A stretch of DNA of 64,000 bases from Crossiella equi (GTDB taxonomy: Bacteria > Actinomycetota > Actinomycetes > Mycobacteriales > Pseudonocardiaceae): contig NZ_JAGIOO010000001.1 in assembly GCF_017876755.1 (NCBI RefSeq), forward strand, positions 4,449,786 to 4,513,785. Reading direction: 5' to 3'. Shown piece after piece: positions 8,293-17,121 of this stretch (positions within the stretch are counted from its first letter, which is position 1; each line of letters begins with the position of its first letter). A program made the position numbers and the translations under genes. The notes beneath the pieces are model-generated. The model did no database searches, was not told the origin of the DNA, and worked only from the letters and a program-made list of their open reading frames with translations.

Positions 8293-9261
8293 TCAGATCC
8301 GACCGGCTGCCCGGCGGCGGCGCGCCACCTCGGCCAGCACGACACCCGCGGCCACCGAGGCGTTCAGCGACTCCACGCCCGGCGCCATCGGGATGCCCAC
8401 GGTGGCGTCGCAGTGCGACTTCACCAGGCGCCCCAGGCCACGGCCCTCGGACCCGACGACGACCACCAGCGGGCCGGTGGCCAGCTCGAGCTCGTCGATG
8501 TTCATCGTGGCGTCGGCGTCCAGGCCCACGATCATCAGGCCCGCCGACGCCCAGTCCTTGAGCGTGCGGTTCAGGTTGGTGGCCATGGCCACCGGCAGTC
8601 GCGCCGCGGTGCCCGCGCTGGTGCGCCAGGCCACGGCGGTCATGCTCGCGCTGCGCCGCTGCGGCACCACCACGCCGTGTGCGCCGAACGCGGCGGCCGA
8701 GCGGATGACCGCACCCAGGTTGCGCGGGTCGGTGACCCCGTCCAGCGCGACCAGCAGCGGCGGGAAGCCGGACTCCTTCGCCAGCTGCAGCAGGTCGTCC
8801 GGGTGGTGGTAGGTGAACGGCGGGACCTGGAGCGACAGGCCCTGGTGCATGGCACCGCCGGTCAGCTTGTCCAGCTCCGGGCGCGAGACCTCCAGCACCG
8901 AGATGCCCCGGTCGGCGGCCAGGCGCACGGCCTCGCTCACACGCTCGTCGGCGTCCACGCCCAGCGCGACGTACAGCGCGGTGGCGGGCACGCCCGCGCG
9001 CAGGCACTCGACCACCGGGTTGCGCCCGGCCACGTACTCCGAGGTCGTCGACTCACCCTTGCGGCGCTGCTTGGCCTGCTCGGCCCGCGCCGCCGCGGCG
9101 GCCGCCTTCTTCGCGGCCGGGTGGTTCACCCGCTGCGAGGCGTGCGGGGTCGGGCCCTTGCCTTCCAACCCCTTCCGCCGCTGTCCACCGGAGCCGACAA
9201 CGGCGCCCTTCTTCGTGCCCGCGTTGCGCATCGCGCCCCGGCGCTTGGAGTTACCCGCCAT
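8293..9261 (-). CDS. rlmB: 23S rRNA 2'-O-ribose methyltransferase, TrmH/RlmB family
   Basis: A 322-residue SpoU/TrmH-family enzyme. It has a basic, Ala/Lys-rich N-terminal tail, a substrate-binding domain (from about [14 protein letters not shown]) and the knotted SAM-binding SPOUT domain with [26 protein letters not shown] and [15 protein letters not shown], the three family motifs. It methylates the 2'-OH of guanosine in 23S rRNA (G2251 in E. coli), or less likely a tRNA. The stop of cysS lies 1 bp before this start with an AAGGA site inside cysS, so the two are one operon, the arrangement also found in mycobacteria. Confidence 0.93.
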   Translation of the reverse strand: MAGNSKRRGAMRNAGTKKGAVVGSGGQRRKGLEGKGPTPHASQRVNHPAAKKAAAAAARAEQAKQRRKGESTTSEYVAGRNPVVECLRAGVPATALYVALGVDADERVSEAVRLAADRGISVLEVSRPELDKLTGGAMHQGLSLQVPPFTYHHPDDLLQLAKESGFPPLLVALDGVTDPRNLGAVIRSAAAFGAHGVVVPQRRSASMTAVAWRTSAGTAARLPVAMATNLNRTLKDWASAGLMIVGLDADATMNIDELELATGPLVVVVGSEGRGLGRLVKSHCDATVGIPMAPGVESLNASVAAGVVLAEVARRRRAAGRI

Positions 9262-9262
9262 G

Positions 9263-10654
9263 TCAGCAGTCCTTCAATGTCCACAGTGGACCGGAGGCGG
9301 TGTCCTCGACCGCGACCCCGGCCGCGAGCAGCCGGTCGCGCAGCAGGTCCGCCGTGGCGAAATCCTTGCTGGCACGAGCCTTCTGACGCTCTTCCAACAA
9401 ACCCTCGACCAGCGCGGTCAACGCCGCGCGGGAACCGTCGTCCGAAGTGGACGCGATCTCCCACTGCTCGGACAGCGGGTCGAGGCCGAGCAACCCGGTC
9501 ATCGCGCGCACCGAGGCGGCGATCTCGCGGGCCTTCTCATCGTCCCCGGCGTCGTAGGCGGCGTTGCCGTCCCGCACCGCGGTGTGCACCACGGCGATGG
9601 CCGCCGGGGTGGCGAGGTCCTCGTCCATGGCCGCCACGAACTCGCCGGGCAGGCCCTCGACGTCGACGCAGCCGGTGCGCTGCGCCACCCGGCGCAGGAA
9701 GCTCTCGATGCGCCGGTACCCGGCCACCGCGTCGTGCAGCGCCGGCTCGGAGTACTCGATGGTCGACCGGTAGTGCGGCGTGACCAGGTAGTACCGCAGC
9801 TCGGGCGCGCGCACGTGCTCGAGCATCTGCGGGATGCTCACGGTGTTGCCGAGCGACTTCGACATCTTCTCGCCGCTCATGGTGACCCACGCGTTGTGCA
9901 GCCAGTACTGGGCGAACCCGTCCCCGGCCGCGCGCGACTGCGCCAGCTCGTTCTCGTGGTGCGGGAACACCAGGTCGACGCCGCCACCGTGGATGTCGAA
10001 CTGGGGCCCGAGGTAGGCGGTGACCATGGCCGAGCACTCCAGGTGCCAGCCGGGGCGGCCGCGGCCCCACGGGGTGGGCCAGCTCGGCTCGCCGGGCTTG
10101 GCCGCCTTCCACAGCGTGAAGTCGCGGGGGTCGCGCTTGCCGGTGGCCGCGGACTCGCCCTGCTGGACCTCGTCGAGCTTCTGGCCGCTGAGCGCCCCGT
10201 ACTCGGCGAAGGAGGCGACCGCGAAGTACACGTCGCCGTCGGCGGCGTAGGCGTGTCCGCGCTCGATCAGCCGCTCCATCAGCTCGATCATCTGCGGGAC
10301 GTGCCCGGTGGCGCGCGGCTCGACCGAGGCGGGCAGGCAGCCCAGCGAGTCATAGGCCGAGATGAAGGCGCGCTCGTGCGTGGCCGCCCACTCCCACCAG
10401 GGCCGACCGTGGTCGGCGGCCTTGGCCAGGATCTTGTCGTCGATGTCGGTGACGTTGCGCACGAGGGTGACGTCGTCGCCGTTGCGCGCGAGCCAGCGGC
10501 GCAGCACGTCGAAGTTGAGCCCGCTGCGCACGTGCCCGATGTGGGGCACTCCCTGCACGGTGGCCCCACAGACATAGATCGACGCTGCCCCAGACCGGAG
10601 CGGGTGGAATTCCCGCATGCTCCTGGTAGCGGTGTCATGAAGTCGGAGAGCCAC
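9263..10654 (-). CDS. cysS: Cysteinyl-tRNA synthetase
   Basis: A 463-residue class I synthetase that charges tRNA-Cys. The HIGH motif is in [10 protein letters not shown] and the KMSKS motif in EKMSKSLGN; the zinc ligands of the active site are represented by the Cys in YVCGATV and the His residues of FPHHENE. The presence of the tRNA-binding C-terminal region and the linkage to rlmB favour CysS over its mycothiol-pathway relative MshC. The GTG start at 10654 has no ribosome binding site, but TACCCT (10661-10666) ends six bases upstream, suggesting a leaderless message. In many actinobacteria ispF-ispD-carD precede this gene; here about 5.2 kb of other genes intervene. Confidence 0.95.
   Translation of the reverse strand: MALRLHDTATRSMREFHPLRSGAASIYVCGATVQGVPHIGHVRSGLNFDVLRRWLARNGDDVTLVRNVTDIDDKILAKAADHGRPWWEWAATHERAFISAYDSLGCLPASVEPRATGHVPQMIELMERLIERGHAYAADGDVYFAVASFAEYGALSGQKLDEVQQGESAATGKRDPRDFTLWKAAKPGEPSWPTPWGRGRPGWHLECSAMVTAYLGPQFDIHGGGVDLVFPHHENELAQSRAAGDGFAQYWLHNAWVTMSGEKMSKSLGNTVSIPQMLEHVRAPELRYYLVTPHYRSTIEYSEPALHDAVAGYRRIESFLRRVAQRTGCVDVEGLPGEFVAAMDEDLATPAAIAVVHTAVRDGNAAYDAGDDEKAREIAASVRAMTGLLGLDPLSEQWEIASTSDDGSRAALTALVEGLLEERQKARASKDFATADLLRDRLLAAGVAVEDTASGPLWTLKDC
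9279..9291. repeat. 13-bp palindrome GTCCACAGTGGAC, copy 2
   Basis: Exact copy at the extreme 3' end of cysS, in a different reading frame from copy 1: it encodes part of PLWT. With the upstream bases it reads ATGTCCACA, again one mismatch from a DnaA box. Confidence 0.75.
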
Positions 10655-10740
10655 CCGTCAAGGGTACGGGGTCCGGACCCCCTCCGGTGACCAGCCCACC
10701 ACCCGGGACGATCGTCTTCTGCCGGTACTGCCCGTCCGGT

Positions 10741-11412
10741 CTAGCCGGCCAGCAGGCCGTGCCCGGTCACCGCGGCCAGCAGCGCGTCCGGCCGGTCGGC
10801 CGTGGCCAGCGGCTCGACGTGCGCGAACGCACACCCGATCGCGGTGGCGCCCCCGTCCGCCTCGCGGCTGTCGCCGACCATGAGCACCTCCTCCGGCGGC
10901 AGGCCCAAGCGCGCGCAGGCGGTGCGGAACAGCTCGGGGTCCGGCTTGACCCGCCCCTCGACATAGGACAGCACGTAGGTGTCCGGCAGCCCGGCCAGCC
11001 CGTACCGGTCGAACACCGCGCGGATGTCCCAGGCGATGTTGCTGAGCACGCCGACCGGCGTGCCCGCCTCGGCCAGCGCGCGCAGCACCCGCTCGGTGTC
11101 CGGGTAGGGCTGCCAGCCGGACGGCTCCAGCATGCGGTCGTAGATCTTGGCCGCGACCGCCTCCTCGGTGATGCCCTCGCCGGTCAGCGCGGCCAGGTAC
11201 ACCTCGCGGTGCAGCTCGGGGTCCAGGTCGCGGCGGTCCCACGCCTCGTGCAGCTCCGGCGGCAGGCTCTCCAACCGCCCGGTGGGCGCGGTGAGCCGCC
11301 GCATGAGCTCGGCCGCCGCGGCGTCGTCCACGAGGCCGTCCAGCCAGTCCGCGCCCAGCTCGAGCCGGAACAGCGTGCCGGAGAAGTCGAAGAGCACCCC
11401 ACGAGTCGTCAT
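10741..11412 (-). CDS. HAD superfamily hydrolase
   Basis: A 223-residue HAD-like hydrolase with a helical cap. Motif I is DFSGTL (residues 9-14), motif II lies in GVLSNIAWD, motif III is the Lys of VKPDPELF and motif IV is VGDSREAD. The second aspartate of the usual DxD is replaced by Ser, as occurs in haloacid dehalogenase and phosphonatase branches, so a simple phosphatase role is less certain. The ATG start at 11412 is six bases after TAACGT (11419-11424), consistent with a leaderless message. The substrate is unknown. Confidence 0.8.
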   Translation of the reverse strand: MTTRGVLFDFSGTLFRLELGADWLDGLVDDAAAAELMRRLTAPTGRLESLPPELHEAWDRRDLDPELHREVYLAALTGEGITEEAVAAKIYDRMLEPSGWQPYPDTERVLRALAEAGTPVGVLSNIAWDIRAVFDRYGLAGLPDTYVLSYVEGRVKPDPELFRTACARLGLPPEEVLMVGDSREADGGATAIGCAFAHVEPLATADRPDALLAAVTGHGLLAG

Positions 11413-11513
11413 GCCCCGACGTTATCCCGGTGACGGAACCGTGATCACCCGATCGTGGCGAAACGCATGTCGGGCAAAAGCGATCTCATAGCCGAACCCT
11501 AGGAGGACAACGG

Positions 11514-11654
11514 ATGAACACCGTCCACAGTGGACTACGTCGGCAGCTGTTCGCCCTCGCGCTCGGCGCGCTGCTCGCGGCGGGCGCCACGCTGGCCCTC
11601 GGCACAGCCGAGCACGAGGACACCGCCCCGGTGGCCGAGCAGTTCATGCGGTGA
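11514..11654 (+). CDS. Small secreted or membrane peptide (46 aa)
   Basis: An ATG at 11514 is preceded by a perfect AGGAGG (11501-11506) at ideal distance. The product is 46 residues: a short basic N-terminus (GLRRQ), a hydrophobic alanine/leucine stretch (about residues 12-31) and a charged tail (AEHEDTAPVAEQ), like a signal peptide or single membrane helix with a short external tail. It ends inside the convergent MFS gene, overlapping it by 11 bp. The strong ribosome site is the main evidence; no family is recognised. Copy 3 of the 13-bp palindrome lies in its first codons. Confidence 0.6.
   Translation: MNTVHSGLRRQLFALALGALLAAGATLALGTAEHEDTAPVAEQFMR
11523..11535. repeat. 13-bp palindrome GTCCACAGTGGAC, copy 3
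   Basis: Exact copy in codons 4-8 of the small peptide gene, read as VHSG. Confidence 0.75.
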
Positions 11655-12921
11655 CGAGCTCGACGTCCTTGGTCTCCGGCAGGCCGAGCACGCACAGCAG
11701 GCTCAGCACGGCGGCCCCGGCCACGTACAGGCCGACGGTGCCCGCACCGAAGTCCGCGGCCAGCCAGGCCGCCACCGTGGGCGCGAGCGCGCCACCGGCC
11801 ACCCCACCGAGGTTGTAGGCGAACGAGGATGCGGAGTAGCGGTACCTGGTGTCGAAGAGCTCGGGCAGGAACGCCCCGAGAGGACCGTAGACCAGGCCCA
11901 TCGCCAGAAGTGCGAGTGCCAGCGCCACGCCGGCCAGGACCACACTCCCACTGCCCAGCAGTGGGAACAGCACCAGCCCGGCCACCGCGGAGAACGCCGT
12001 GCCGAAGAGCAGCACCGGCTTGCGCCCGTACCGGTCGGCGGCCCGGGCCGCCACGACGGTGCCGACCGCGAGCGCCCAGATGGTGATGATCGACAGCACC
12101 AGCATGGTGTTGCGCGAGTACCCCAGGGTCGTCGTGCCGTAGGACAGGCAGAACGTGGTCGCGGTGTAGAACAGCACGTAGCAGACCATGATCACCCCGC
12201 CGCCGAGCACGAGCTTGCGGGGCGCGCGCCGGAACATCTCCACCAGCGGCATGGACGCCCGCTCCTGCTTGTCCACCAGCGCGGTGAACGCGGGCGTCTC
12301 GGCGATGCGCAGTCGCACGAACAGCCCGACCACCACGAGCACGGCCGAGGCCAGGAACGGCACCCGCCACCCCCACTCGCGGAAGGCGGCGTCGTCCAGC
12401 ACGGCCGAGAGCAGCAGGAACGACCCGCTGGCGGCGAAGAACCCGACCGACGGCCCGAGCTGCGGGAACGCCGCGTACCACCCCCGCTTGCCCTTGGGCG
12501 CGTGCTCGGTGGCCAGCAACGCGGCCCCACCCCACTCCCCACCGAGCCCGAGCCCCTGGAGGAACCGCAGCACGACCAGCAGCACGGGCGCCAGGATCCC
12601 GATCTCCGCGGCCCCGGGCAGCAACCCGATGGCCACGGTCGACAACCCCATGGTCAACAACGACGCGACCAGCATCGACTTCCGCCCGACGCGGTCCCCG
12701 AAGTGCCCGAACAGCAACGACCCGAGCGGCCGGGCGAGGAAGGCCACCGCGAAGGTGGAGAACGCGGCCAGCGTGCCGACCACCGGCGAGAGGTCCGGGA
12801 AGAAGGTCGCGTTGAGCACCAGCGCGGCCGCGGTGCCGTAGATGTAGAAGTCGTAGAACTCGATCGCGGTGCCGATGAAACTGGCCAGCGCGATTCGGGT
12901 CATCCCCGTTGACCTGGGCAT
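11644..12921 (-). CDS. MFS transporter, metabolite:H+ symporter type
   Basis: A 425-residue major-facilitator transporter with about twelve membrane helices. The N-terminal ASFIGTAIEFYDFYIYG and the loop 2-3 motif GHFGDRVGRKSML are diagnostic of the metabolite:proton symporter subfamily (ProP/ShiA/KgtP relatives), which imports small organic acids or osmolytes; a second copy of the motif, AARAADRYGRKPVLL, marks the middle of the protein. The first ATG (12921) has AGAGG about eight bases upstream; an in-frame ATG at 12903 is an alternative. The substrate cannot be assigned. It stands alone, divergent from the kinase-like gene. Confidence 0.88.
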   Translation of the reverse strand: MPRSTGMTRIALASFIGTAIEFYDFYIYGTAAALVLNATFFPDLSPVVGTLAAFSTFAVAFLARPLGSLLFGHFGDRVGRKSMLVASLLTMGLSTVAIGLLPGAAEIGILAPVLLVVLRFLQGLGLGGEWGGAALLATEHAPKGKRGWYAAFPQLGPSVGFFAASGSFLLLSAVLDDAAFREWGWRVPFLASAVLVVVGLFVRLRIAETPAFTALVDKQERASMPLVEMFRRAPRKLVLGGGVIMVCYVLFYTATTFCLSYGTTTLGYSRNTMLVLSIITIWALAVGTVVAARAADRYGRKPVLLFGTAFSAVAGLVLFPLLGSGSVVLAGVALALALLAMGLVYGPLGAFLPELFDTRYRYSASSFAYNLGGVAGGALAPTVAAWLAADFGAGTVGLYVAGAAVLSLLCVLGLPETKDVELVTA

Positions 12922-13013
12922 ACGGGGCAGCCTCTGCTACCCGCCGGTGATCGTCAATCCTTCGATCGAATATCGGCTCGACCGGGTCGGCCGCCGCTGC
13001 CACGATCACCGGG

Positions 13014-13949
13014 ATGACCGACTTCGCGAGCCCGCGGGACCTGGCCCGGCGCACCTCCGCCGCGGTCGACGCGGCCGTCCGGGCGGGGCGCGGGCTCGGC
13101 CTCGCGGTCGCCGACGCCGTGGTGCTGCACGACGTGTTCTCCGTGGTGGTGCACCTCGCGCCCGCGCCGGTGGTGGTGCGCGTGCCGACCGTGCTGCCGC
13201 CGACCCAGGACCTCGCCGGGCTGGCCCGCCGCCAGCGCGCCGAGCTGGCCGTCACGCGCTGGCTGGACGGCCGGGGTGTCCCGGTGATCCCGCCCAGCCC
13301 GCTGGTGCCCGCCGAGCCCGTCCAGCGCGACGGCTTCTCCATGACGTTCTGGCAGTTCCTGGAGGAGGACCGGAGCCGGGAGCCGGACTACACCGCCCGC
13401 GCCGAACAGGTAGCCGACCTGCACGCCGCCCTGCGCGGGTACCCGGGCCCGCTGTCCTTCCTGTCCTCGGCCGACCCGGACTTCGTAGAGGCCAGCCTGG
13501 ACTGGCTGGCGCGGCACCCCGGGCTGCTCGCGCCGGAGGCGCTGGCCCGGGCGCGGCGGGAGTGGGCGGGCCTGGCGCCACTGCTGCGCTCCCGGGCGGC
13601 CTTCGAGGCGGAGTTCCCCGGTGTGGACCTGCAACCGGTGCACGGCGACTCCCCACCCGCCAACATCTTCTCCGGCGTGCACGGCGACCGGTACGCGGAC
13701 TTCGAGCTGGTGACGTTCGGGCCCGTCGAGTGGGACCTGGCCGCGCTGGGCCCGGAGCGCGAGGCCGCCTACAACCGGGGCGCGCGCCGGGCCGGGCTGC
13801 GCGAGCTGCGCCCGGACGTCCTGGCCTTCGTCAACGCCGTGGGCTCGTTGCGGGTGATCGCCTCGCTGGCGCTCGTCCCGCAGCTGCCCGTGCTCGAGCA
13901 GTACCTGGGACCGGCCATCGAGGGGTGGCTGGAAGGGGAGGAAACATGA
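13014..13949 (+). CDS. Aminoglycoside phosphotransferase (APH) family kinase-like protein
   Basis: A 311-residue protein of the APH/choline-kinase fold. The catalytic loop is VHGDSPPANIF (Brenner motif HxDxxxxN), and the metal-binding DFE(L) follows in YADFELVTFGPVEWDLAALG. Such enzymes phosphorylate aminoglycosides, sugars or other small hydroxyl compounds; nothing indicates true drug resistance. The ATG at 13014 is seven bases after CACGAT (13001-13006), a possible -10 for a leaderless message. Its stop overlaps the start of the next gene (ATGA), coupling the two. Confidence 0.75.
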   Translation: MTDFASPRDLARRTSAAVDAAVRAGRGLGLAVADAVVLHDVFSVVVHLAPAPVVVRVPTVLPPTQDLAGLARRQRAELAVTRWLDGRGVPVIPPSPLVPAEPVQRDGFSMTFWQFLEEDRSREPDYTARAEQVADLHAALRGYPGPLSFLSSADPDFVEASLDWLARHPGLLAPEALARARREWAGLAPLLRSRAAFEAEFPGVDLQPVHGDSPPANIFSGVHGDRYADFELVTFGPVEWDLAALGPEREAAYNRGARRAGLRELRPDVLAFVNAVGSLRVIASLALVPQLPVLEQYLGPAIEGWLEGEET

Positions 13950-14884
13950 AGCGGAGGACCGCACTGGTGGCACTGGCCACCGCCGTGGCGCTGGGGGCGT
14001 CCGGGGGCGTCGCGGCCGCGGCACCGGGGCACCTGCCCCACACGATCGAGGGCAAGGCCCCGCTGCTGCACCCCGAGGGCGTGGCCTGGGACCCGAGCCG
14101 ACAGGCGTTCCTGGTCGGCTCCGCCCCGCACGGCTCGGTCTCGGTCGTCGACCGCACCGGCAAGGCCACCACGCTCTACGACGACCCCGGCCCGGTCGGC
14201 ACCGGCGGGCTCAAGGTCGACGCGCGGCGCGGACGGGTGCTGGCCGCCTTCCAGGACCGGACCCAGCTCGCCGAGTCCGGGCTGCTCATCCTGGACCTGG
14301 CCACCGGCCGCGTGCTGCACCGCGTGGACCTGCGCCCCGACGCCGGGCGGCACGCCGCCAACGACGTCGCCGTGGACCCCGCGGGCAACGCCTACGTCAC
14401 CGACCCGGCCAGCGGGCAGGTCTTCCGCGTCGACCCGCTCGGCCGCGCCACCGTCTACGCCCAGCACCCCTTGCTCACCAGCACCGGACAGGGCGGCGGG
14501 GTGAACGGCGCGGCCTGGCACCCGGCCGGGTTCCTGCTGGTCGGCAACTACTCCGAGGGCACACTGCTGGCCGTCCGCGAGGGCGAGGTGCGCCAGGTGC
14601 GCCTGGACCGCCCGGTGACCGGCGCGGACGGCATCGCGCTCACCCCGGACGGCAGGCTGCTGGTGGTCACCAACGCCCTGGTCGGCACGGCCGCGCCCGC
14701 GGTGCTGACCCTGCGCTCCCCCGACGGCTGGCGCAGCGCGCGCGTGGTGCGCGAGCAGTCCTGGCCGACCGCCGCGCCGACCACGGTCACCGTCACGCCG
14801 TTCGGCGCGTACGTGGTCACCGGCTACCTCGACAAGCTGCTGGCGGGCACGCCGGTGGACGACTTCCGGCTGGACCGCGTCTGA
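13946..14884 (+). CDS. Secreted SMP-30/NHL-type beta-propeller protein
   Basis: A 312-residue protein with a clear Sec signal peptide (MKRRTALVALATAVALG, cleavage near AAA-AP around residue 28). The mature part repeats segments such as HPEGVAWDP, ANDVAVDPAGNAYVTDPASGQVFRVD, NGAAWHPAGFLLVGNY and GADGIALTPDGRLLVVTN, the pattern of six-bladed SMP-30/gluconolactonase/NHL propellers. It acts outside the membrane, as a lactonase-type enzyme or a binding scaffold. The start codon overlaps the APH-like stop as ATGA with GGAAGGGGAGG upstream, so the two genes form an operon. No substrate can be read from the sequence. Confidence 0.8.
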   Translation: MKRRTALVALATAVALGASGGVAAAAPGHLPHTIEGKAPLLHPEGVAWDPSRQAFLVGSAPHGSVSVVDRTGKATTLYDDPGPVGTGGLKVDARRGRVLAAFQDRTQLAESGLLILDLATGRVLHRVDLRPDAGRHAANDVAVDPAGNAYVTDPASGQVFRVDPLGRATVYAQHPLLTSTGQGGGVNGAAWHPAGFLLVGNYSEGTLLAVREGEVRQVRLDRPVTGADGIALTPDGRLLVVTNALVGTAAPAVLTLRSPDGWRSARVVREQSWPTAAPTTVTVTPFGAYVVTGYLDKLLAGTPVDDFRLDRV

Positions 14885-14890
14885 GCCGGC

Positions 14891-15274
14891 TCAGGCCGTC
14901 GGGAAGTCCTCGGCGGTGAACAGGCAGAACGGGTGGCCGTCCGGGTCCAGCAGGATCCGGACGCGCTCCTGCGGCTGCCAGTCCGCGAGCACCGCGCCCG
15001 CTTTGAGCGCGGCCTCGGTGGCGGTGGCCAGGTCGGTCACCGCGAAGTCCAGGTGGGCCATCATCGCGGGGGCGTCCGGGCGGGTCGGCCACTCCGGGCG
15101 GCGGTAGTGCGGTTCGTGCTGGAAGGACAGCCCGGTGCCGCCGCTCTCCGGGACCAGCCGCACCCAGCCCGGCTCGTCGGCCACCGTGTGCCAGCCCAGC
15201 AGCCGCCGGTAGAAGGCCGCGAGGGCGCGGGGGTCCGGGGAGTCGAGGACGACCCCGGACAGGCGTGCGGACAT
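14891..15274 (-). CDS. VOC (glyoxalase/bleomycin-resistance fold) protein
   Basis: A 127-residue two-module VOC domain protein. It begins LSGVVLDSPDPRALAAFYRRLLGW, in which the first metal-ligand position is not His; HLDFAVTDL starts the second module and LLDPDGHPFCLF ends it. This pattern belongs to the glyoxalase-like domain subgroup, often of unknown activity. ATG 15274 is chosen over the in-frame codon at 15298 because GGGAGG lies four bases upstream. Convergent with the propeller gene, 6 bp apart. Confidence 0.8.
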   Translation of the reverse strand: MSARLSGVVLDSPDPRALAAFYRRLLGWHTVADEPGWVRLVPESGGTGLSFQHEPHYRRPEWPTRPDAPAMMAHLDFAVTDLATATEAALKAGAVLADWQPQERVRILLDPDGHPFCLFTAEDFPTA

Positions 15275-15536
15275 GGGTCCTCCCGTGACGATCGACACGC
15301 TCCGTGTCGGGCTCGGGTTCCCGTCACGCGAACTGCTGAACCATGGTCATTACTGGCGAGTAGGGGCTAATCACACGGACAGTAGTTCGATCAACACGCT
15401 GTGCCGACGAACACACCGGTATCGCTAACAGTCCGATAAAGGCTTCGGATACAAGCTTCCCTGTCCGGTCACGGAGCGGGACCTTCAATACGAGGGATGC
15501 TCCGAAAGAGTGGTGTGATCGGGGAAGGGGCGCGAC

Positions 15537-15791
15537 ATGGTCAACGCTCTGCTACCACTTTTCGTGATCTTGCCTGTCCTGCTGAGCGTTGTCGACTTGG
15601 TGTGGCACTCGCCGAAGCTGCGCACCAACCTCGCTCGGCGGCAGGCCCGGAAGGCGACTCGGGAGATCCGGGAAAGACGGATCCCGGCGCCACGCGCGTG
15701 CCGGGCAGCCGCGACCGCCCGGCGGATCCAGCAGGCCCGCCTGCCGGTGTCCCGGGGCGGGATCCTGATCACCACGCGCGCCGCGGGCTGA
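15537..15791 (+). CDS. Small membrane-anchored basic protein (84 aa), hypothetical
   Basis: ATG at 15537, with AAGGGG about eight bases upstream, opens an 84-residue frame. Residues 3-20 (NALLPLFVILPVLLSVVD) form one hydrophobic helix; the rest is strongly basic and rich in Arg and Ala. It is not recognised as a family. Support is the ribosome site, the single helix and the AT-richer upstream DNA (15275-15536), where a promoter is expected. An antisense frame covers the same DNA but has no good start signal. Confidence 0.5.
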   Translation: MVNALLPLFVILPVLLSVVDLVWHSPKLRTNLARRQARKATREIRERRIPAPRACRAAATARRIQQARLPVSRGGILITTRAAG

Positions 15792-15808
15792 GCCTTCGGT
15801 CACACCCC

Positions 15809-15832
15809 ACGGCGCCGGGGCAGTGGCGCCGT
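15809..15832. terminator. GC-rich hairpin between convergent genes
   Basis: ACGGCGCC (15809-15816) pairs perfectly with GGCGCCGT (15825-15832) around an eight-base loop. It lies between the stop codons of the small membrane protein and ispF and could end either transcript. There is no U-run, as usual in actinobacteria. Confidence 0.45.
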
Positions 15833-15910
15833 TGAGATATGTCACACCTGGCCCAACGCTCGCCCGTGCCCGGAAGTTCCCCGACCGGGTGAACTGCCCC
15901 GAAGGGCAGC

Positions 15911-16384
15911 TCAGGGCTTGTAGATGAGGGCCGTGGCGACTGCGGCGATGCCCTCGCCCCGGCCGGTGAGGCCGAGTCCGTCGGTGGTGGTGCCGGAGAC
16001 CGACACGTCCCCGCCCGCGGCCTCGGAGAGCACCTGCTGCGCCTCCTCGCGGCGCTTGCCAATGCGCGGCGCGTTGCCGATGACCTGCACGACCGCGTTG
16101 CCCAGCTGCCAGCCGTCCTCGGCCAGCAGCTCGCGCACGTGCGCCAGCAGCTGCACGCCGTGCGCCCCGGACCAGCGCGGATCGCCGGTGCCGAACACCG
16201 CGCCGAGGTCACCGAGCCCGGCCGCGGACAGCAACGCGTCGCACAGGGCGTGCGCGGCCACGTCGCCGTCGGAGTGCCCGGCGCAGCCGTCGACGCCCTC
16301 CCACAGCAGCCCGGCCATCCAGCACTCGCGGCCTTCTTCGACGGGGTGGACGTCGGTGCCAACCCCGACGCGCGGCGGTGTCAC
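15911..16384 (-). CDS. ispF: 2-C-methyl-D-erythritol 2,4-cyclodiphosphate synthase
   Basis: A 157-residue MEP-pathway enzyme that cyclises CDP-ME 2-phosphate to MEcPP for isoprenoid synthesis. The zinc ligands are in GTDVHPV (Asp and His, residues 9-12) and in the [15 protein letters not shown] block; [14 protein letters not shown] near the C-terminus is the family signature. The GTG start at 16384 overlaps the ispD stop (GTGA), so translation is coupled to ispD. Typical length. Confidence 0.95.
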   Translation of the reverse strand: MTPPRVGVGTDVHPVEEGRECWMAGLLWEGVDGCAGHSDGDVAAHALCDALLSAAGLGDLGAVFGTGDPRWSGAHGVQLLAHVRELLAEDGWQLGNAVVQVIGNAPRIGKRREEAQQVLSEAAGGDVSVSGTTTDGLGLTGRGEGIAAVATALIYKP

Positions 16385-17094
16385 GCCTTGCCCTCCACAG
16401 CAGGGGTCCGCGCGGCCAGCAGGGCGTTGGCCACGGTGAGGTCGAACGGGGTGGTGACCTTCATCGCATCGGGGTGCCCGGGCACCGTGTGCACGGGGAT
16501 GCCGAGGCGTTCGACGAGACCCGCGTCGTCGGTGGCGGCGACTCCGTCGGCCAGGGCGGCCTCGTGGGCGCGGCGCAGCACGTCGACGGCGAAGCCCTGG
16601 GGGGTCTGCACGGCGCGCAGGGACGTGCGGTCCGGGGTGGCGATGACCACACCGTCCGCGTCGACCTGCTTGATGGTGTCCGCCACCGGCAGGGCGGGGA
16701 TCACGGCGGGCGCGCCCGCGCGCACGGCGGCGACGACGGAGCTGGTCAGCCCGGGTGGCGTGAAGGCCCGCGCGGCGTCGTGCACGAGCACGACCTCGGC
16801 TCCCGGAACGATCTCCAGGGCGGCGTCGAGGGCCAGTTTGACTGATTCGGAGCGCTCGGCGCCTCCGACAACGACGTGCACCGCCGCACCGACCTGGGTC
16901 AGTGCGGCGGTCACGACGTCAACTTCGGACCGTGGTGCGGCGACAACGACCTGCTGGACACAGCCCGACTGCCACAGACCACGTACCGCGTGCACCAATA
17001 ACGGCTCGCCGCCGACTTCGACGAGGGCCTTCGGCACACCGGCACCGAGCCGCTCGCCTCGCCCGGCTGCGGGCACGAGCGCGACAACACTCAT
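16381..17094 (-). CDS. ispD: 2-C-methyl-D-erythritol 4-phosphate cytidylyltransferase
   Basis: A 237-residue nucleotidyltransferase that makes CDP-ME from MEP and CTP, the step before IspE. The CTP-binding loop [17 protein letters not shown] (about residues 8-24) is intact, followed by [10 protein letters not shown] and the VQTPQGF signature. It lies 27 bp downstream of carD and overlaps ispF, matching the carD-ispD-ispF order of other actinobacteria. Confidence 0.95.
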   Translation of the reverse strand: MSVVALVPAAGRGERLGAGVPKALVEVGGEPLLVHAVRGLWQSGCVQQVVVAAPRSEVDVVTAALTQVGAAVHVVVGGAERSESVKLALDAALEIVPGAEVVLVHDAARAFTPPGLTSSVVAAVRAGAPAVIPALPVADTIKQVDADGVVIATPDRTSLRAVQTPQGFAVDVLRRAHEAALADGVAATDDAGLVERLGIPVHTVPGHPDAMKVTTPFDLTVANALLAARTPAVEGKA

Positions 17095-17121
17095 GGCGGC
17101 GGCGGTGTTCTCTCTCGGTTG

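Noticed and set aside
13014-13949. Aminoglycoside resistance gene
   Set aside because: The fold is APH-like, but many relatives act on other substrates, and the operon partner is a secreted propeller protein; resistance cannot be claimed.
15485-15775. Minus-strand frame opposite the 84-residue small protein
   Set aside because: It lacks a ribosome site and recognisable features; the plus-strand frame has both a ribosome site and a membrane helix.
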